Origin: Streptomyces flavotricini
Lineage (GTDB): Bacteria > Actinomycetota > Actinomycetes > Streptomycetales > Streptomycetaceae
Length of the DNA stretch: 64,000 nucleotides
Assembly: GCF_020639365.1 (NCBI RefSeq)
Contig: NZ_JAINUL010000001.1
Coordinates: 5,261,331-5,325,330 of the forward strand
Direction: 5' to 3'
In this document: positions 50,643 to 58,810 of the stretch, piece after piece
Numbering within the stretch: the stretch's first letter is position 1
How the letters are laid out: the number at the start of each line of letters is the position of its first letter
Notes under the pieces: generated by a model
The model's input: the letters and a program-made list of their open reading frames with translations, nothing else
Databases searched by the model: none
What the model was told of the DNA's origin: nothing
Program-made: the position numbers and the translations under genes

Positions 50643-50664
50643 TGGGCCGTCTGTGGGCCGTCTG
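50643..50664 (+). repeat. Two tandem 11-base repeats beside the right attachment site
   Basis: TGGGCCGTCTG occurs twice in direct tandem (50643-50653 and 50654-50664). A unit of 11 bases is about one helical turn. It lies about 85 bases inside the right attachment site and may be an arm-type integrase or excisionase site. Confidence 0.5.
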
Positions 50665-50703
50665 GAGGCGGCCCACGATGGCCAGCAACCACCGTCAACA
50701 ACC

Positions 50704-50741
50704 ACGACGGGCCCGGCACCAGAAGGTGCCGGGCCCGTCGT
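50704..50741. terminator. Terminator at the right end of the element
   Basis: A 17-bp perfect stem around AGAA, followed on the plus strand by TTT. It lies 8 bases after the pmt stop on the minus strand, so the element brought pmt a new terminator. Confidence 0.85.
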
Positions 50742-50748
50742 TTTGGCT

Positions 50749-50842
50749 GCTAGACCCAGGTGTCCAGCCACATGCGACCGCGCCAGGAGTCCATCGGGAG
50801 GGTCTGGCCCGTGTAGATCGGCCAGAAGTAGATGAAGTTCCA
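50749..50842 (+). repeat. Right attachment site (functional pmt 3' end)
   Basis: The second 94-base copy; it includes the last 31 codons of pmt, ending WLDTWV. Its differences from the left copy are at 50760 and 50835. Confidence 0.93.
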
Positions 50843-52546
50843 GACGATGAGGAGGACCAGCACGCCCGCCGCGATCGCGCCCAGCGCGCGTCTGCGTTCC
50901 GAAGAGCCCGACGGGCCCAGCAGGGCGCCGATCATCATCGCCACCGCCAGGCACAGGTACGGGACGAAGACCACCGCGTAGAAGAAGAAGATGGTCCGCT
51001 CCTGGTAGTTGAACCAGGGCAGCAGGCCCGCGCCCAGCGCGCACGCGATCGCGCCCGCCCGCCAGTCACGGCGGAAGAACCACCGCCACAGCACGTACAG
51101 CAGCGCGAAGCAGCCCGCCCACCACAGCAGCGGGGTGCCCAGGGCCAGCACCTCGCGGGCGCACTTGCCCGCCTCCGTCGCCGGGCAGCCGTCCGTCCCC
51201 GGGTCGGGGGACTCGTAGAAGTAGGAGACGGGCCGGCCCAGGACCAGCCAGCTCCACGGGTTCGACTGGTAGGTGTGGCCCGAGGTCAGGCCCACGTGGA
51301 ACGCGTAGACCTCCGTCTCGTAGTGCCACAGGCTGCGCAGCCACTCCGGCAGGAACGACAGCGAGCTGTGCTGGTCGTTCTTGGCGGCCCAGTCACGGAA
51401 GTAACCGCCCTTGCCGTTGTCCGGGGAGAGGATCCAGCCGGTCCACGAGGCCAGGTACACCGCCACCGCCACCGGCACCGTCGACAGGAAGCCCGGCAGC
51501 GCGTCGCGGCGCAGCATCGCCGCGTACGGGGCGCCCGCCCCGGCGGTGCGGCGCGCGGCCGCGTCCCACAGGACGGTCAGCACGCCGAAGAACGCCAGCA
51601 CGATCAGGCCGTTCCACTTCGTGCCGAACGCCAGACCCAGGCAGACGCCCGCCAGGATCCGGTACGGGCGCCAGCCCAGGCGCAGCGTCTCCGCGACGGT
51701 GACGTCCGGACGGGTGCGCCCCTCGTCGTCCACCGGGAGCGCGTCCGCCAGTCTGGCCCGCGCCCGGTCCCGGTCGATGAGCAGCGCCCCGAAGGCGGCC
51801 AGGACGAAGAACATGAGGACGAGGTCGAGGAGGGCCGTGCGGCTCATCACCAGGTGCAGGCCGTCCACCGCGAGCAGCGCGCCCGCCAGGCAGCCCAGGA
51901 AGGTGGAGCGGAACAGACGGCGTCCGATCCGGCACAGCATCAGCACCGACAGGGTGCCGAGCACCGCCGTCATGAACCGCCAGCCGAACGGCGTGAAGCC
52001 GAACATCCACTCGCCGAGCCCGATGACCCACTTGCCGACCGGCGGGTGCACCACGTAACCGGGGTCGAGCGGGAGGGAGACCCCGTCGGGGTTGGCGAGG
52101 ATCGACTTGTCGATGTCCTTGGGCCAGCTCGCCTCGTAGCCCTGCCGGACGGTGGCCCAGGCGTCCTTGGCGTAGTACGTCTCGTCGAATATCACCGCCT
52201 TCGGGCTGCCCAGGTGCACGAAGCGCAGCACCCCGGCCACCAGCGCCACCAGCAGCGGCCCCGCCCACGCCAGCACGCGCTGCCAGGTGCCCGCCGCGGA
52301 GAGCGGGACGCCGAGCGCCGCCCACAACTGCGCGGAGGGCCGGGCGTACGGGGGCACCAGGCGGGCGCGGAGGTCCGGACTCGGGGCGTCCGCGCGCCCG
52401 GAGCCCGGGCGCGCGGCGCCGACGGGCGGCGCGTAGCCGAAACTGCGCAGGCGGCGCAGCCAGGTGGACGGCTGGTCTACGCGCCCCGCCGGAGGGGCGG
52501 GCGGGGCCCCCGCGGGGCTGGGCGGCGGCGTCGCGGTACTGGTCAC
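50750..52546 (-). CDS. pmt: Protein O-mannosyltransferase
   Basis: This 598-residue membrane enzyme transfers mannose from polyprenyl phosphate mannose to Ser/Thr of exported proteins. The first external loop has the catalytic acidic pair in FDETYYAKDAW. About 11 helices follow, with HPPVGKWVIG and GTKWNGL. The N-terminal 80 residues are disordered. In S. coelicolor, pmt mutants resist phage phiC31 because a glycosylated receptor is lost. The last 31 codons lie inside the right attachment repeat of the element. Confidence 0.93.
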   Translation of the reverse strand: MTSTATPPPSPAGAPPAPPAGRVDQPSTWLRRLRSFGYAPPVGAARPGSGRADAPSPDLRARLVPPYARPSAQLWAALGVPLSAAGTWQRVLAWAGPLLVALVAGVLRFVHLGSPKAVIFDETYYAKDAWATVRQGYEASWPKDIDKSILANPDGVSLPLDPGYVVHPPVGKWVIGLGEWMFGFTPFGWRFMTAVLGTLSVLMLCRIGRRLFRSTFLGCLAGALLAVDGLHLVMSRTALLDLVLMFFVLAAFGALLIDRDRARARLADALPVDDEGRTRPDVTVAETLRLGWRPYRILAGVCLGLAFGTKWNGLIVLAFFGVLTVLWDAAARRTAGAGAPYAAMLRRDALPGFLSTVPVAVAVYLASWTGWILSPDNGKGGYFRDWAAKNDQHSSLSFLPEWLRSLWHYETEVYAFHVGLTSGHTYQSNPWSWLVLGRPVSYFYESPDPGTDGCPATEAGKCAREVLALGTPLLWWAGCFALLYVLWRWFFRRDWRAGAIACALGAGLLPWFNYQERTIFFFYAVVFVPYLCLAVAMMIGALLGPSGSSERRRALGAIAAGVLVLLIVWNFIYFWPIYTGQTLPMDSWRGRMWLDTWV

Positions 52547-52659
52547 CGGCTCATCGTAGGGAACGCAGCTGTGCGAACCCCAGTGCCGGGGACCCTCGGT
52601 GCCTGTGCCGGGTGGGACGGATGACGTGTGCCGGGCGGGACGGCTGAGAGGATGGGCGG

Positions 52660-53577
52660 GTGACGACTGACCAGCCCACCGGCTCCGAAACCCCCTCCTC
52701 GCCCTCCATCTCCGCGGGCTCCGCGGGCGTGCTCGTGCTCGCGGGCACCCCGATCGGGGATCTCGCCGACGCCCCGCCGCGGCTCGCGGCCGAGCTGGAG
52801 CGGGCCGACGTGGTCGCCGCCGAGGACACCCGGAGGCTGCGCCGGCTGACCCAGGGGCTCGGCGTGCACACCACCGGGCGCGTCGTCTCGTACTTCGAGG
52901 GCAACGAATCGGCGCGCACGCCGGAGCTCGTGGAGGCGCTGGAGCAGGGCAAGCGGGTGCTGCTGGTGACCGACGCCGGAATGCCGTCCGTCTCCGACCC
53001 CGGCTACCGGCTGGTCGCCGCCGCCGTCGAGAAGGACATCAAGGTCACCGCCGTGCCCGGGCCGTCCGCGGTGCTCACCGCGCTCGCCCTTTCGGGGCTT
53101 CCGGTCGACCGCTTCTGCTTCGAGGGCTTCCTGCCGCGCAAGGCGGGCGAGCGCCTCGGCCGGCTCCGCGAGGTCGAGGGCGAGCGCCGCACGCTCGTCT
53201 ACTTCGAGGCCCCGCACCGGCTCGACGACACCCTCGCCGCGATGGCCGAGGTCTTCGGCGCCGACCGGCGGGCCGCCGTGTGCCGCGAGCTGACCAAGAC
53301 GTACGAGGAGGTCAAGCGCGGCGGGCTCGGCGAGCTGGCGGCCTGGGCCGCCGAGGGCGTGCGCGGCGAGATCACCGTCGTCGTGGAGGGCGCTCCGGCA
53401 GCCCGGCCCGGCGACGTGGACGCCGAGGAGCTGGTGCGCAGGGTGCGCGTGCGCGAGGAGGCCGGGGAGCGTCGAAAAGAAGCCATCGCGGCGGTCGCCG
53501 CCGAGGCGGGAGTACCCAAGCGGGAGGTCTTCGACGCGGTCGTCGCGGCAAAGAATGCGGCTCAAAAGGTGCCGTAA
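52660..53577 (+). CDS. rsmI: 16S rRNA 2'-O-methyltransferase RsmI
   Basis: This 305-residue tetrapyrrole-methylase-fold enzyme modifies C1402 of 16S rRNA with SAM. The motifs LAGTPIGDLADAPPR, AAEDTRRLRRL, VTDAGMPSVSDPGYRLV and PGPSAVLTALALSGLP are canonical. The N-terminal 22 residues are Ser/Pro-rich. It is divergent from pmt with 113 bases between. Confidence 0.94.
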   Translation: MTTDQPTGSETPSSPSISAGSAGVLVLAGTPIGDLADAPPRLAAELERADVVAAEDTRRLRRLTQGLGVHTTGRVVSYFEGNESARTPELVEALEQGKRVLLVTDAGMPSVSDPGYRLVAAAVEKDIKVTAVPGPSAVLTALALSGLPVDRFCFEGFLPRKAGERLGRLREVEGERRTLVYFEAPHRLDDTLAAMAEVFGADRRAAVCRELTKTYEEVKRGGLGELAAWAAEGVRGEITVVVEGAPAARPGDVDAEELVRRVRVREEAGERRKEAIAAVAAEAGVPKREVFDAVVAAKNAAQKVP

Positions 53578-53700
53578 GACGGTAAAGGGCTAACCTGAAA
53601 AGCAAAGCTCAGACCGCGCACCGGGCGCTTTGGGACATGAGTCGCCCAAAGGCCGTCCAACAGTCGACAGGGCCTGATGCGCTCCTGCCCGAAGAGGCGT

Positions 53701-53722
53701 CCACTGGCAATGGCACCAGTGG
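53701..53722 (+). promoter_or_regulatory. Hairpin in the leader of the zinc-ribbon gene
   Basis: CCACTGG / CCAGTGG, 7 bp with an 8-base loop, 16 bases before ATG 53739. A TAACCT box at 53591-53596 would give a leader of about 135 bases that contains this hairpin. Confidence 0.4.
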
Positions 53723-53738
53723 AACAAGAGGAGCTGGC

Positions 53739-54239
53739 ATGAGTGAGATCGCAGACACCTCGGTACCCGTACCCGCGCCCGCAGTGGCCGTACCCGTCTC
53801 CCTGCCGAAGCCTGGTGTGCACACCGTGCACGAGGCCTACTCCTTCGCGTGCATGAAGTGCGGCTACGCCTGGGAGCAGGGCTACGAGATCGAGCACCAC
53901 GTCGACGGCAAGGGCCAGCCCTTCATCATCTACACCGTCCAGGGCGAGCGGGTCCCTTCCCCGCTGTCGAACCCGACCTGCCACAACTGCGGCGGGCACG
54001 TGGTGCGGATCATGCGAGAAGGCCAGGTGTCCTCGGTTCTCGGCACGATCGACAAGCTCTACCACCACCGCATCTCGCCCGGGATCGCCGGCCCGGTGCC
54101 GGCCGGCGCGAACGTCCCGCGGGCCCCGAAGCAGCGCACGACCGCCCCGCACGACGCCCCCGGGCCCGTCTCGGTGGACGAAGGCGCGCGGCGCGGGAGC
54201 TGGCTCTCGCGGCTGATGAGGCGCTTCCGCCGGTCGTGA
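53739..54239 (+). CDS. Zinc-ribbon protein of unknown function
   Basis: This 166-residue protein has a CxxC pair in FACMKCGYAWE and a second in TCHNCGGHV, a likely zinc ribbon, and a basic C-terminus (WLSRLMRRFRRS). ATG 53739 has GAGGAG 6 bases upstream. An ATG at 53637 is in frame, but codons between have mixed third positions and do not look coding. Confidence 0.75.
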   Translation: MSEIADTSVPVPAPAVAVPVSLPKPGVHTVHEAYSFACMKCGYAWEQGYEIEHHVDGKGQPFIIYTVQGERVPSPLSNPTCHNCGGHVVRIMREGQVSSVLGTIDKLYHHRISPGIAGPVPAGANVPRAPKQRTTAPHDAPGPVSVDEGARRGSWLSRLMRRFRRS

Positions 54240-54258
54240 GGGCCTGAGGGACCGGTCA

Positions 54259-54264
54259 TAAGAT
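54259..54264 (+). promoter_or_regulatory. -10 element before tatD
   Basis: TAAGAT lies 7 bases before the tatD ATG with no Shine-Dalgarno between; a leaderless transcript is likely. Confidence 0.4.
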
Positions 54265-54271
54265 CGGCTCC

Positions 54272-55147
54272 ATGAGCACTGCCTCCAAGGACACCCCGCC
54301 GCCGCTGCCCGAACCCCTCCGGGTGGCGGTGGCGGATTCCCACACCCACCTGGACATGCAGGGCGGCACCGTCGAGGAGGGCCTCGCCAAGGCCGCCTCG
54401 GTCGGCGTGACCACCGTCGTCCAGGTCGGCTGCGACGTGAAGGGCTCCCGCTGGGCGGCCGAGACCGCCGCCGCGTACGAGAACGTCCACGCGGCCGTCG
54501 CCCTTCACCCGAACGAAGCGCCCCGCATCGTGCTCGGGGACCCCGACGGCTGGTCCCGCCAGGGCGCCCGGGCGGGCGGCGGCGAGGCGGCGCTCGACGA
54601 GGCGCTGGCCGAGATCGAGGAACTCGCGAAGCTCGCGCAGGTGAAGGCGGTCGGCGAGACCGGGCTGGACCACTTCCGCACCGGACCCGACGGAATGGCC
54701 GCGCAGGAGCGTTCCTTCCGCGCCCACATCGAGATCGCCAAGCGTCAGGGCAAGGCCCTGGCCATCCACGACCGTGAGGCACACGCCGACGTCCTGCGCA
54801 TCCTGCGCGAGGAGGGCGCGCCCGAGCGGACCGTGTTCCACTGCTACTCCGGGGACGCCGAGATGGCGCGCGAATGCGCCGCCGCCGGGTACTACATGTC
54901 CTTCGCCGGGACCGTGACCTTCAAGAACGCCGCCCCGCTGCGCGAGGCCCTCGCCGTGGCCCCGCTGGATCTGGTGCTCGTCGAGACCGACGCCCCGTAC
55001 CTCACCCCGGCGCCGTACCGCGGACGGCCCAACGCGCCGTACCTCATTCCGCTGACCGTACGGGCGATGGCGGCGGTGCGGGGGATCGACGAGGACGCGA
55101 TGGCCACCGCCCTGGCGGCGAACACGGCGCGCGCCTTCGACTACTGA
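54272..55147 (+). CDS. tatD: TatD family metal-dependent DNase
   Basis: This 291-residue TIM-barrel hydrolase has metal ligands in DSHTHLD (H24, H26), a metal-bridging Glu in VGETGLD, IHDREAHAD, FHCYSG and the final ETDAPYLTP. It is a DNase or aminoacyl-tRNA/DNA editing enzyme of the cytoplasm. It lies just upstream of rpfB, as in other Streptomyces. Confidence 0.93.
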   Translation: MSTASKDTPPPLPEPLRVAVADSHTHLDMQGGTVEEGLAKAASVGVTTVVQVGCDVKGSRWAAETAAAYENVHAAVALHPNEAPRIVLGDPDGWSRQGARAGGGEAALDEALAEIEELAKLAQVKAVGETGLDHFRTGPDGMAAQERSFRAHIEIAKRQGKALAIHDREAHADVLRILREEGAPERTVFHCYSGDAEMARECAAAGYYMSFAGTVTFKNAAPLREALAVAPLDLVLVETDAPYLTPAPYRGRPNAPYLIPLTVRAMAAVRGIDEDAMATALAANTARAFDY

Positions 55148-55268
55148 GGTCCGCCGGGACCACCCGCCCGCCCGACACGCTGGGTAGCCGTCCGACTTTG
55201 GCGAGTGACGGACGTCCGCTAGGGTGCCGTGCCCGAACCGATGGGGCCGGACCAGTGGAGCGAGCGTC

Positions 55269-56618
55269 GTGAGCGAGAGTCCTTTCACCGGGGTGTACGG
55301 GAACGACGCCGTCGCCCCGGACCCCGAGCCCGCCGTGGTGCCCGCCCCGCGCACCGGGGACCGGCGGTCCGCCCGGCGACGCAAGAGCGCCGCCGAGGCG
55401 GCCCCCCCGCCCGCCGCCCCGACCGGCCGGCGCCGCGGCGCACCCGCCGGGGGCGGCGCGGACCTCGCGGCGCCCGTGGCCACCGGCCGGCGGCGGCGCG
55501 GCGCCCCCGCCGCAGCGGCCGCGGGCCACGGCAACTGGCGGCGGATCGTCCCGCAGGCGCTGGTCGTCGCCTTCCTCGCCGGCGGCACCACGGCCTTCGT
55601 CGCCGCCGACAAGTCCGTACGGCTCACCGTGGACGGAGAGCCCCGGACCCTGCACACCTTCGCCGACGACGTCGGCGAACTCCTCGCCGCCGAAGGCCTC
55701 GGCGTCGGCCCGCACGACCTCGTCGCCCCCGCCCGCACCGAGGCCCTCGGCGACGGCGACGAGATCGTCGTCCGCTACGGCCGCCCCCTGCGCCTGACCC
55801 TCGACGGGCAGAGCCGCCAGGTGTGGACCACCGCGGGCACCGTCGAGGGGGCCCTGCGCCAGTTCGGCGTCCGCGTCGAGGGCGCCTACCTCTCCGCCCC
55901 GCGCACCGCCCCCGTGCCCCGGGCCGGGCTCGCCCTCTCCGTCCGCACCGAACGCAGCGTCACCTTCATGGCGGACGGCCGTGAGAGCACCGTCCGCACC
56001 AACGCCGCCACCGTCCAGGAGGCCCTCGGCCAGGCCGGGATCACCCTCCAGGGCCAGGACACCACCTCCGTCCCGCCCGCCTCCTTCCCGCGCGACGGCC
56101 AGACCGTCACCGTGCTGCGCATCACCGGCACCCGCGAGGTGCGCGAGGAGCGCATCCCGTACGAGACCGAGCGGACCGAGGACGACGACCTGTTCGCCGG
56201 CACCGAGGTCGTCGAGCGGGCGGGCCGGCCCGGAGCGCGCCGCGTCACGTACGTCCTGCGCACGGTCAACGGGGTCCGGCAGAAGCCCCGCAAGGTCGCC
56301 GAGGAGACCGTCCGCGAGCCGGTCACCCAGCTCGTCAAGGTCGGCACGAGACCGCTGCCCACCTCCGTCGCGGGCGCCGACGGCCTCGACTGGGGGGCGC
56401 TGGCGCAGTGCGAGTCCGGCGGCCGCCCCTCCGCCACCGACGCCTCGGGCACGTACGGCGGCCTCTACCAGTTCGACGTCCGCACCTGGCAGAGCCTCGG
56501 CGGCTCCGGCCGCCCCCAGGACGCCACGGGCCAGGAGCAGACGTACCGGGCGAAGAAGCTCTACGTGCAAAGGGGCGCGACCCCGTGGCCCCACTGCGGC
56601 CGAAGGCTTTACCGGTAG
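55269..56618 (+). CDS. rpfB: Resuscitation-promoting factor, RpfB type
   Basis: This 449-residue exported muralytic enzyme has a 95-residue basic, disordered N-terminus, a membrane helix (about 99-117), three DUF348 repeats (about 119-290), a G5 domain (about 295-365) and a C-terminal lysozyme-like domain. The catalytic Glu is E382 in AQCESGG. It cleaves peptidoglycan glycan strands during germination and growth. GTG 55269 has GGAG upstream. A TAGGGT box at 55220-55225 is a likely -10, giving a leader of about 37 bases. Confidence 0.92.
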   Translation: MSESPFTGVYGNDAVAPDPEPAVVPAPRTGDRRSARRRKSAAEAAPPPAAPTGRRRGAPAGGGADLAAPVATGRRRRGAPAAAAAGHGNWRRIVPQALVVAFLAGGTTAFVAADKSVRLTVDGEPRTLHTFADDVGELLAAEGLGVGPHDLVAPARTEALGDGDEIVVRYGRPLRLTLDGQSRQVWTTAGTVEGALRQFGVRVEGAYLSAPRTAPVPRAGLALSVRTERSVTFMADGRESTVRTNAATVQEALGQAGITLQGQDTTSVPPASFPRDGQTVTVLRITGTREVREERIPYETERTEDDDLFAGTEVVERAGRPGARRVTYVLRTVNGVRQKPRKVAEETVREPVTQLVKVGTRPLPTSVAGADGLDWGALAQCESGGRPSATDASGTYGGLYQFDVRTWQSLGGSGRPQDATGQEQTYRAKKLYVQRGATPWPHCGRRLYR

Positions 56619-56906
56619 CTGCCAAAGTGACCCTTCGCGAGTGGTGTCGTTGACCGGAAGAGAGCACCGGCGGTCCGTGTTGACCTCGCCTACCCCACGC
56701 GGTGCCCAACGCGGCTCGCTCAGGACACACGGTGGCGGCTCCATCCGGGGGTCCGCGTAGTCGGCCGACACCGGCCGCGAGGAGCAGCGTCGGGCGCGGG
56801 ATTCCAGCTCCACGCCCACGCCACCCCTCCGCGGTGGGAACGCGTTCTCGCACCGGACACTCTGGTCCGGCTCGGGATCGCCCAGCCGATCTGAGACGCT
56901 TTACCG

Positions 56907-57830
56907 GTGAGCACCGCAGAGCAGCAGCCCGAGAGCACGACCAGCAGTACGACCAGCGCGACCTCCGACGCCCTTCTGGGACCGGCGGACATCCGTGAGC
57001 TGGCCGCCGTACTCGGCGTGCGGCCCACGAAGCAGAAGGGCCAGAACTTCGTCATCGACGCCAACACGGTGCGCCGCATCGTGCGCACCGCCGAGGTGCG
57101 GCCCGACGACGTCGTCGTCGAGGTCGGGCCGGGGCTGGGGTCGCTGACGCTCGCGCTGCTGGAGGCCGCCGACCGGGTCACCGCCGTCGAGATCGACGAC
57201 ATCCTGGCCGCGGCGCTGCCCGCCACCATCGAGGCGCGGATGCCGGAGCGCAAGGACCGCTTCGCGCTGGTGCACTCCGACGCGATGCTGGTGGAGGAAC
57301 TGCCCGGGCCGGCGCCGACCGCGCTCGTCGCGAACCTGCCGTACAACGTGGCCGTGCCGGTGCTCCTGACCATGCTGGACCGGTTCCCGACCATCGAGCG
57401 CACGCTGGTGATGGTGCAGGCGGAGGTCGCCGACCGGCTGGCCGCCGAGCCCGGCAACAAGGTCTACGGGGTGCCGTCCGTCAAGGCCAACTGGTACGCG
57501 CACGTCAAGCGCGCCGGGTCCATCGGCCGCAAGGTGTTCTGGCCCGCGCCGAACGTGGACTCGGGCCTGGTCTCGCTGGTGCGGCGGGCCGAGCCGATCA
57601 AGACGACCGCCACGAAGGCGGAGGTCTTCGCCGTCGTGGACGCGGCCTTCGCGCAGCGCCGCAAGACCCTGCGGGCCGCGCTGGCCGGCTGGGCCGGCTC
57701 CGCGGCGGGCGCCGAGCAGGCGCTGGTCGCCGCCGGTGTGTCCCCGCAGGCGCGCGGGGAATCCCTGACGGTGGAGCAGTTCGCGGCGATCGCCGAGCAC
57801 AAGCCCGCGGCGGAGAGGCCCGCGCTGTGA
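56907..57830 (+). CDS. rsmA: 16S rRNA dimethyladenosine transferase (KsgA)
   Basis: This 307-residue SAM enzyme dimethylates A1518 and A1519 of 16S rRNA. The motifs KQKGQNFVID, VVEVGPGLGSLT, the catalytic NLPYN at 143-147 and FWPAPNVDSGLV are complete. The stop overlaps the ispE start (GTGA). A 288-base gap after rpfB holds no gene that I can see. Confidence 0.95.
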   Translation: MSTAEQQPESTTSSTTSATSDALLGPADIRELAAVLGVRPTKQKGQNFVIDANTVRRIVRTAEVRPDDVVVEVGPGLGSLTLALLEAADRVTAVEIDDILAAALPATIEARMPERKDRFALVHSDAMLVEELPGPAPTALVANLPYNVAVPVLLTMLDRFPTIERTLVMVQAEVADRLAAEPGNKVYGVPSVKANWYAHVKRAGSIGRKVFWPAPNVDSGLVSLVRRAEPIKTTATKAEVFAVVDAAFAQRRKTLRAALAGWAGSAAGAEQALVAAGVSPQARGESLTVEQFAAIAEHKPAAERPAL

Positions 57831-58735
57831 ACACGAGGAAGAGCGTGACCGTACGGGTCCCGGCGAAGGTCAACGTCCAGCTGGCGGTGGGCGCGGCCCG
57901 GGCCGACGGCTTCCACGACCTGGCCAACGTCTTCCTCGCGGTGTCCCTGTACGACGAGGTGACGGTCACCCCGGCCGAGACCCTGACGGTCACCTGCGCC
58001 GGCCCGGACGCGGACCAGGTCCCGCTGGACCGTACGAACCTGGCGGCGCGGGCGGCGGAGGTCCTCGCGGCCCGCCACGGCCTGTCCGACGCGGTCCACC
58101 TGCACATCGCGAAGAACATCCCGGTCGCCGGGGGCATGGCGGGCGGCAGCGCCGACGGCGCCGGCGCCCTGCTGGCCTGCGACGCCCTGTGGGGCCTGGG
58201 CACGCCCCGGGCCGAGCTCCTGAAGATGTGTGCGGAACTCGGCAGCGACGTGCCGTTCAGCCTGGTCGGCGGAGCGGCGCTGGGCACCGGGCGCGGGGAG
58301 CTCCTGACCCCGGTCGAGGCGGGCACCTTCCACTGGGTGTTCGCGGTCGCCGACGGCGGGCTGTCGACGCCGGCGGTGTTCCGCGAGTTCGACCGGCTGG
58401 CCGAAGGCCGGAGCGTCCCGGTCCCGCAGGCCTCGCCGGCGCTGCTCGCCGCCCTCGCCTCGGGCGAGGCGGACGCCCTCGCCGCGACCCTGGCCAACGA
58501 CCTCCAGACGGCGGCGCTGTCGCTGCGCCCGCAGCTGGCCGCGACGCTGGAGGCGGGCACCTCCGCGGGGGCCCTGGCCGCGCTGGTCTCCGGCTCCGGC
58601 CCGACGACGGCGTTCCTGGTCCGCGACCCGGAATCCGCCCTCAAGGTGGCCGCCGCCCTCGAAGCCTCCGGCACCTGCCGCACCACCCGCACGGCCACCG
58701 GCCCGGCCCCGGGAGCGACGGTCCTCTCGTCCTGA
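57827..58735 (+). CDS. ispE: 4-diphosphocytidyl-2-C-methyl-D-erythritol kinase
   Basis: This 302-residue GHMP kinase performs the fourth step of the MEP isoprenoid pathway. The motifs VPAKVNVQLAVG, the ATP loop PVAGGMAGGSADGAGAL and the late GSGPTTAFLV fit. It is translationally coupled to rsmA. Confidence 0.93.
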   Translation: MNTRKSVTVRVPAKVNVQLAVGAARADGFHDLANVFLAVSLYDEVTVTPAETLTVTCAGPDADQVPLDRTNLAARAAEVLAARHGLSDAVHLHIAKNIPVAGGMAGGSADGAGALLACDALWGLGTPRAELLKMCAELGSDVPFSLVGGAALGTGRGELLTPVEAGTFHWVFAVADGGLSTPAVFREFDRLAEGRSVPVPQASPALLAALASGEADALAATLANDLQTAALSLRPQLAATLEAGTSAGALAALVSGSGPTTAFLVRDPESALKVAAALEASGTCRTTRTATGPAPGATVLSS

Positions 58736-58775
58736 GGCGCCCGGGTACCCAGGGCGAAGTGAGTATCTGCGCTCT

Positions 58776-58802
58776 GTTCCCGCCCGGGTCCCGGGCGGGA
58801 AC
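58776..58802 (+). terminator. Hairpin between ispE and the acyltransferase gene
   Basis: A 12-bp perfect stem (GTTCCCGCCCGG and its complement) with a 3-base loop. It ends only 8 bases before the next ATG, so it may also affect that gene's translation. Confidence 0.6.
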
Positions 58803-58810
58803 GTGCTCCC

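Larger units (their letters stand above)
44322..50842. mobile_element. Integrative element in the 3' end of pmt
   Basis: The element is about 6.4 kb and is bounded by the two 94-base direct repeats. The right copy completes the reading frame of pmt, so the element restored the gene it entered. It contains a 5'-truncated tyrosine integrase next to the left end, a truncated DUF5919 gene, NUDIX, broken HD, GntR, HTH-NACHT-LRR and a small membrane gene. NUDIX and GntR genes are also found in pSAM2 (pif and korSA). No excisionase, replication or transfer gene is seen. Codon use, clearest in the NACHT gene, has many more A/T third positions than the host genes. Confidence 0.9.

Noticed and set aside
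53637..53738. An earlier start for the zinc-ribbon gene
   Set aside because: The 34 extra codons have mixed third positions, and ATG 53739 has a much better ribosome binding site.
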